Source: Hydractinia symbiolongicarpus
Taxonomy: Eukaryota > Cnidaria > Hydrozoa > Anthoathecata > Hydractiniidae
NCBI RefSeq assembly: GCF_029227915.1
Contig: NC_079885.1
Span: forward strand, 19,109,001 to 19,173,000
DNA length: 64,000 bases
Direction: 5' to 3'
The notes under the pieces are model-generated. The model ran no database searches. It was not told the DNA's origin and worked only from the letters and a program-made list of their open reading frames with translations. Below, in pieces: positions 55,282 through 64,000 of the stretch (the stretch's first letter is position 1; every line of letters begins with the position of its first letter). The position numbers and the translations under genes were made by a program.

Positions 55282-55350
55282 AGCCCTGTCCAGGATTTGA
55301 ACCTGGATCTCTCATTTGCATGAGTGTCATAGCCATTAGACCAACAGGGC
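55282..55350 (-). tRNA. tRNA-like sequence, anticodon position reads GCA (probably pseudo)
   Basis: A 7-bp acceptor stem (GCCCTGT/ACAGGGC), a T arm CCAGG-TTCAAAT-CCTGG and a D arm with GTC/GAC are all present. The anticodon loop, ATGCAAAT, has eight bases, the anticodon stem has one mismatch and the variable loop is short. So it may be a tRNA pseudogene or SINE head. No CCA is encoded, as usual in eukaryotes. Confidence 0.5.
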
Positions 55351-55447
55351 ATGATTATATATATATGAAAAACTTTACATGTGCATCTTATATATGCTCA
55401 CAGTCTTTTTACTAAAAAATATGGCACCTAGTTTGGTATATTTAGCT

Positions 55448-55925
55448 CGAGGGTGCCGATAAGCCGCATACGCCGTAAAAAGTGCGGGCGTTTTCGGGCG
55501 AGTTCGGCGTTTTGAAAAAAGGTCAGGTATTTGCCCGAAAAAACCCGCATAGTCCCGAACAATGCCCGAAAAAAAAAAGATTCACCACAAATGACTCTCG
55601 AAGAATTATTTAAAAAAGTATAAAAATTAAAATGAACTAACTATGTGATAGCGAAGTTCTTAAAAGAACTGTTTTTTATGATATGTGATAAAATTTACTT
55701 GATAAATAACTCATATATAAACTTTATTAACTCCTTTCTCTTCAAACGCATTCTTTTAACTGTCGTCCGCCATGTTTATGTTACAAGGTGTTGCATTTCG
55801 GGAATGTTCCGGGCAAGTTCGGGAAAGTGCGGGCGGTTTCGGCCGACAACCGTCAATTTAATTCGAAAAGTCGCCCGAACTCGCCCGTATATATGCGGGC
55901 GTTTGCGGCTTATCGGCACCCTCTT
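55448..55925. mobile_element. GC-rich MITE with 20-bp inverted ends and 9-bp target duplication
   Basis: Ends share gagggtgccgataagccgca in inverted orientation. tatttagct flanks it on both sides (55439-55447 and 55926-55934). Interior strings such as gcgggcgttt and gcccgaa make it far richer in G+C than its surroundings. The 9-bp duplication fits Mutator-like (MULE) or Merlin families. No transposase. Confidence 0.75.
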
Positions 55926-58684
<2,759 letters not shown>

Positions 58685-58688
58685 CTAT

Positions 58689-59636
58689 TTGGATTGTACC
58701 TTCAACTTAAACAACCGAACCTATAAACCTTACCGTAAACCTAATGACGAAACCAGTTACATAAACGTAGAATCTAACCATCCACCTTCAATTATTAAAC
58801 AAGTTCCAATATCCTTAGAAGAACGACTTTCACTACTGTCTGCAAACGAAAAAATATTTTACCAATCTACACCTTACTACGAACAAGCGCTCAAAAACTC
58901 AGGTTATTCCAAAAAACTTACATACACAAACAAACAAAAAAACAATAACAAAAAAAACAGAAAAAGAAATATAATTTGGTTTAATCCCCCCTACAGCGTA
59001 AATGTTAAAACAAGAATCGCAAAGCAATTTTTATCGCTAATCGACAAACATTTTACTCGAAAACACAAGTATCACAAAATATTTAACCGAAACAATGTTA
59101 AAGTAAGCTACAGTTGCGTGCCTAACATGAAACAACACATAGATGCCCATAATAAAAACATTATTAACACCAAACCTTCCCAAAAAGAACACAACTGCAA
59201 CTGCATCAAAAAAGAACTATGTCCCTTAAACCACCAATGCCTAACACCATGCATTGTTTACCAAGCTAATTTGATGTCTGAAGAAAATCCACGGTATGAG
59301 GCAAATTATATTGGAATTAGCGAAGTGGCATTTAAAAAACGTTACGCAAACCATAAGAAATCATTCAACACAGAATGATACATGAATGATACAGCCTTAT
59401 CAAAAGAAGTATGGCGATTGAAGAAGAACAAAGAAACACCAAAAATTCGATGGAAAATTATCAAAAAATGTTCCCCGTATAAACCCAATTCAAAAAACTG
59501 TAACCTCTGCCTTAACGAAAAATATGAAATTTTAACCTTTAAAGGAAACAACCTTTTGAACCAGAAAAGTGAACTTATATCAAAATGTAGACACCAAAAC
59601 AAATTCTTGTTGGCCAGTTTTGACACTAATGACTGA
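58689..59636 (+). pseudogene. Penelope-like retroelement, C-terminal reverse transcriptase end and GIY-YIG endonuclease
   Basis: Open from 58689 to 59636 in one frame except for a TGA at 59376-59378. The N-terminal part ([30 protein letters not shown]) matches the thumb region after the reverse transcriptase palm. [19 protein letters not shown] follows. The C-terminal part has a cysteine/histidine cluster ([17 protein letters not shown]) and the endonuclease motif [21 protein letters not shown]. This order is that of Penelope-like elements with a C-terminal GIY-YIG nuclease. The palm itself and the start are missing, lost at the AT tract. Selenocysteine use is reported for some such elements, but the context of this TGA, in a charged stretch, gives no support for it. 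Confidence 0.7.
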
Positions 59637-59718
59637 CGTCAAATGAAGTCATTGCATATACGTGAGAACATGATATTGAATATTAAACGTTAACTTTGTA
59701 AATTTTTTAGTCAGTTGG

Positions 59719-59749
59719 CTGAAGATTGTGTTCAACGAACGCATGAAAC
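59719..59749 (+). ncRNA. hammerhead-like core in the retroelement 3' region (weak)
   Basis: Has CTGAAGA (one base off CUGAUGA), a stem GTGTTC-AAC-GAACGC and then GAAAC, the order of a hammerhead core with its stem II. Hammerhead motifs are known from Penelope-like elements. The core base change and unclear stems I and III make function doubtful. Confidence 0.3.
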
Positions 59750-59790
59750 TTTGAGTTCCAAACGAAGTTGTTTTTTTTCATTTTACACAC

Positions 59791-60960
<1,170 letters not shown>

Positions 60961-60964
60961 GTGG

Positions 60965-61180
60965 CCGACAAGTGCATAAAAAAAATCTTTGTTGCGTAAA
61001 TTTTAAAAATGCGTAAAAAAATAATAAGCATAAAAAATGTTAAATGCATAAAAAAATATTAAAATGCGTAAAAATAATGTTATATGCATAAAAATAATGT
61101 TAAATGCATAAAAACAACGGTATATGCATAGAAATAATGTTAAATTCATAAAAATAATGTTAAATTCGTAAAAATAATGC
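60965..61180. repeat. minisatellite with 20-bp-like unit aaatgcataaaaataatgtt
   Basis: Eight or more imperfect copies; gcata/gcgta and ataatgtt recur at about 19-23 bp spacing. Confidence 0.75.
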
Positions 61181-61677
61181 TTGGCAACCCCTTTAACTTT
61201 TCTTTTGTCCCCATGACTTGACTATTTTTTAATAATAAATCAAGATCCCGTACAAATAAAAAAATACAAAACTTTTCAAGCGAAAATACGCTGATACACA
61301 TGCTTCTTGTTTTTAATTTTTTTTAACGTTTGCAGAAACATTGACGAAATTTGATAGGCCAATAAGAACTCGGTAAAATGGTCTATGGATAGGCTTGGTT
61401 CCTAGACATAGAAGACATGCTTTCACAAGCGTTTAATGGAGACAAATGAAGTGTGCACGACTAAGCGACAGGCAAATTACCAGCACATTTTCACCTTTAA
61501 TTGCGGTTGCCAGTCGCTGACAAAAAAAAACACGAGGACGCGTGAATAGTGTCACTTTTTGAAAGAAATAAAAGCATGGGATTTGTTTGTCAATAGTAAA
61601 GCCTGTCCCATCTTATGACACATTTTCTAAAATTGCAATAGTTCTTTGTGTGCAGTTGAGTTTGTCCTATCCTTTGA

Positions 61678-61695
61678 CCCGATTTTAAAATCGGG
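61678..61695. repeat. 18-bp perfect palindrome cccgattttaaaatcggg
   Basis: Flanked by tttgac and gtcaaaa. The region 61600-61900 holds several cccatcttttgac-like strings, which could be a degenerate MITE. Confidence 0.5.
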
Positions 61696-61922
61696 AGATT
61701 CCTTTGTCAAAAGTTAGTCTTGTACCAACTTAAGACAAATTTGCATACATATGTCCAAAGTTGGGCCAAGCCCGTCAATAGATGGGCTATCCCAACTGCG
61801 AACGCACCGACCCATCTTTTGACGCACCGACCCGTCTTTTGAGAGGCCGTTCCGTCTTACCCGCGTCCAAAGTAAGGCCGGTGACCGTAGTTGGGTCAAA
61901 AAAGAACTTCATCAAAGTTTTT

Positions 61923-61968
61923 CCGCACATTATAAGCAAATGTTGCAACATTTGCTTATAATATGCGG
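61923..61968. repeat. 46-bp near-perfect palindrome
   Basis: ccgcacattataagcaaatg and its inverse around the centre 61945/61946, with one mismatch. It can form a long cruciform or hairpin. Confidence 0.75.
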
Positions 61969-62068
61969 GGTCATTTTATTTATTTATTTAATGACAAGGT
62001 CACGGCAGACAAAAACTGAATATAAGATTTTTTTTACGGAATGAGATTATTTTTATGTAAACCGTAAT

Positions 62069-62440
62069 GCTTCGAATAAGCGCCCCCTTCTATTAAACGC
62101 CCCCTCCAATAGACGCCCGTCCTTTTCAGTCATTTTTTAAATAAAAGCCCCCCCTTGAATAGACGCTTCCCTCGAATAGACGTCCCTCAATCATAAAGGG
62201 GAGTTTATGCGAGGTGATAGTAAAAGTATACTTACTTACTTTTTTCCTAAATCTTAGGTTTAAGTTAAGGAAATTTAGCTTGTCGCTTTTAAAGTTCATT
62301 CTCTAAAACATGTGAATATCTTTTATTTTCTGTTGTGAAGATATATATTATAGGTATCTTTAAAAACTGCAAAAGAGATGAAGTGTAAAAAATTTAATAA
62401 ACGCCCCCTCTTTTAAACGCCCACTCGAATAGAAGCCCTC
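62069..62440. repeat. cgccccctcgaatagacg-type dispersed repeat
   Basis: Strings such as aaacgccccctc, aatagacgccc and gaatagacg occur at least six times in two clusters (62080-62190 and 62400-62440), in the same orientation. Resembles terminal parts of a DNA transposon family. Confidence 0.5.
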
Positions 62441-64000
62441 CCAAAATGTCAAAGTTTTACTTTATTTACCTACTTTCGCATGTTGTTAGATTCTTGAAAA
62501 CTATTTTTTCCACTATGATGCTCTTTATCACTTCAACCTCACAAAATTTTACAAAAAGTAAGTGAATCTTTACAAGTCCAGTTGAGTTATGTACACTGTG
62601 TGACGTCATAATTGAACAAAAACGTAAGTATCAAGTGGCCTTTTGTTCTATAATGGTGACAATTGTTAATTTTATTATCGTTCTTCGGGAGATAAAATTT
62701 TAACATAAAAATATTAAAAAAAATAAAAAATTTATGCCATTGAGATATATAAGAATGTTTTTGTTCCAAAAAACATATATGTAATTTTTTCGTTTTAACG
62801 AATTTAAAATTTAAAAACTCCCTCTTATCCTGTTAATCGCGCATAGAAAACCAGTCAATTTATTAAACTGTTTTTAATGAGTTCACAGTTGAAAGTACTG
62901 GTAACATCAGCCTGGTTTTTCTTATAATGATTTTTCTTATTATAAAAACACGTTCTATGTTTGAAATAGGTCAGACAAACTGATGTTTAATAGAACGAAA
63001 CTAGGCCTTGTGTTCACTACTATGAAATTTGTCCATAAAAGCGATTGTTTAAAAATTTCAGTGTGATTATGCGTGCAACATGGATGTGTTGAAATAATTT
63101 TTGTTGTTTTCTTATGGGTTCTTACAGGTTCTTATTTTCATTATAGGTCGTCAAGGTGCATTTTGGAAGGCTGGACGTTTTCATATATAGAGAAGAATGT
63201 AACCTAACTTCCGAGACGTGATAAAAATAAACAAATTAAACTTAAATAATACAAAGTTGCAATTATTATTATGCAAATTTTTAGATTTAGAAAAAATTAA
63301 TTATCGGAAAAATATTAGGGTAATGACCTTATACAAGTGTTCTTACAAAAGAAGCACATAGTCACATTTCATAGAAATTCCTGAAAATATACCAGGGCAG
63401 GTGGTTTGAATTGCCCAATCAGTTATTTTAATCTTCTATTTTTCCCGTATATGTTACGGCTCTTCGAAATTTAATTCTAGTGTATCAAAATTGTATCCGG
63501 GCAAAACAATTACGCTAGTGAATCAATACGCCGTTTTCGCAAAACTGAGTGTCAATGGGGGGATGGGGATGGCTCCTAACAACCCAAGGCCTATACCCTG
63601 CAAACATTCTCTACTCTGGTTCTTAATGAACAAATTTTGCTTGGAACTTGCGAAAATGCTTCGGAACCTTTCTTTTTTAATTTCTAGTTCTAAATTGAGC
63701 AGTTTGAAGGGTTGTAACATTAACGCCACAATTTGCGAAAAATTCTGAGTTCATTTTACGTCTGCGCCTTTTATGCCGGTCCTCTTTAGAACAGGCCACA
63801 AAAATTAACGCCATTTGAGGCCGTCGGGAATGTTATGGTTAAAAAGTTGCCCGAAAAGCTGTTATTCGTTTTCTTCTGCTTACATATTTCTTGCTTTTTT
63901 ATTACTCAGTACTTTTAGGAAAATTTACAACTTGCCATATGTGGAAAACTTATCCGAAATGATGAGACAGCTTTTAGTAGCAACATTTCTTCAAAGAGAA
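62441..64000. other. AT-rich stretch, nothing recognised
   Basis: The longest frame (63491-63748, 85 codons) has no known motif. Confidence 0.35.

Noticed and set aside
59376-59378. TGA in the Penelope-like ORF as a possible selenocysteine codon
   Set aside because: The context is charged and lacks a cysteine-type site, and no SECIS-like fold was seen in the short 3' region. A decayed Arg codon is simpler.

Overview
The window looks like nuclear DNA of an animal, most probably a cnidarian. The background is AT-rich and non-coding, with tRNA-derived SINEs, MITEs and retroelement fragments. It holds one intact-looking two-exon selenoprotein gene of the iodothyronine deiodinase family (47564-50281, SECIS candidate at 50483-50549). 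The species assignment is an inference. Roughly half of the window is occupied by decayed Maverick/Polinton-like DNA elements: large virus-like elements with family B DNA polymerase, DDE integrase, packaging ATPase, capsid and BRO-type genes. Their G+C is visibly higher than that of the host stretches. Layout: (1) 1-~7760, element A1, cut by the window start. On the minus strand it carries BRO, a 52-aa ORF, packaging ATPase, small membrane proteins and a polymerase of type 1 with a Vsr-like motif. (2) ~7877-27400, element A2: a coiled-coil gene and the capsid gene diverge from a 29-bp gap, followed by a small gene, then a three-copy head-to-tail tandem array (unit 5712 bp, 10519-27040). Each unit carries integrase C-terminus, BRO, membrane genes, an HNH gene and a polymerase of a different type (type 2) that has lost its catalytic C-terminal region. 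(3) 27430-34230, host-like DNA with SINE copies and a reverse transcriptase pseudogene (29126-32431) split by a pogo-like element that contains a HIRAN-domain ORF. (4) ~34280-46310, element B, with the A2 architecture: 24-residue repeat protein, unknown genes, coiled-coil gene, capsid, integrase N-terminus, BRO, ATPase, membrane genes, and type 2 polymerase with all catalytic motifs but broken frames. (5) 47564-50281, the deiodinase-like gene. (6) 52087-54682, a nearly identical copy of part of the element B polymerase, 8739 bp from its source and in the same orientation, so the deiodinase gene lies between two 2.6-kb direct repeats. (7) 54884-64000, AT-rich DNA with a tRNA-like sequence, a GC-rich MITE with 9-bp target duplication, a Penelope-like retroelement fragment with a GIY-YIG domain between two (AT)n tracts, a minisatellite and palindromes. 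In A1 and A2/B the same set of genes follows the polymerase in the same order although the polymerases differ, which suggests a conserved element backbone with exchanged replication genes. Nearly every element gene has stops or frameshifts, so these are genomic fossils, some recently duplicated. The deiodinase-like gene is the only gene that reads as functional.
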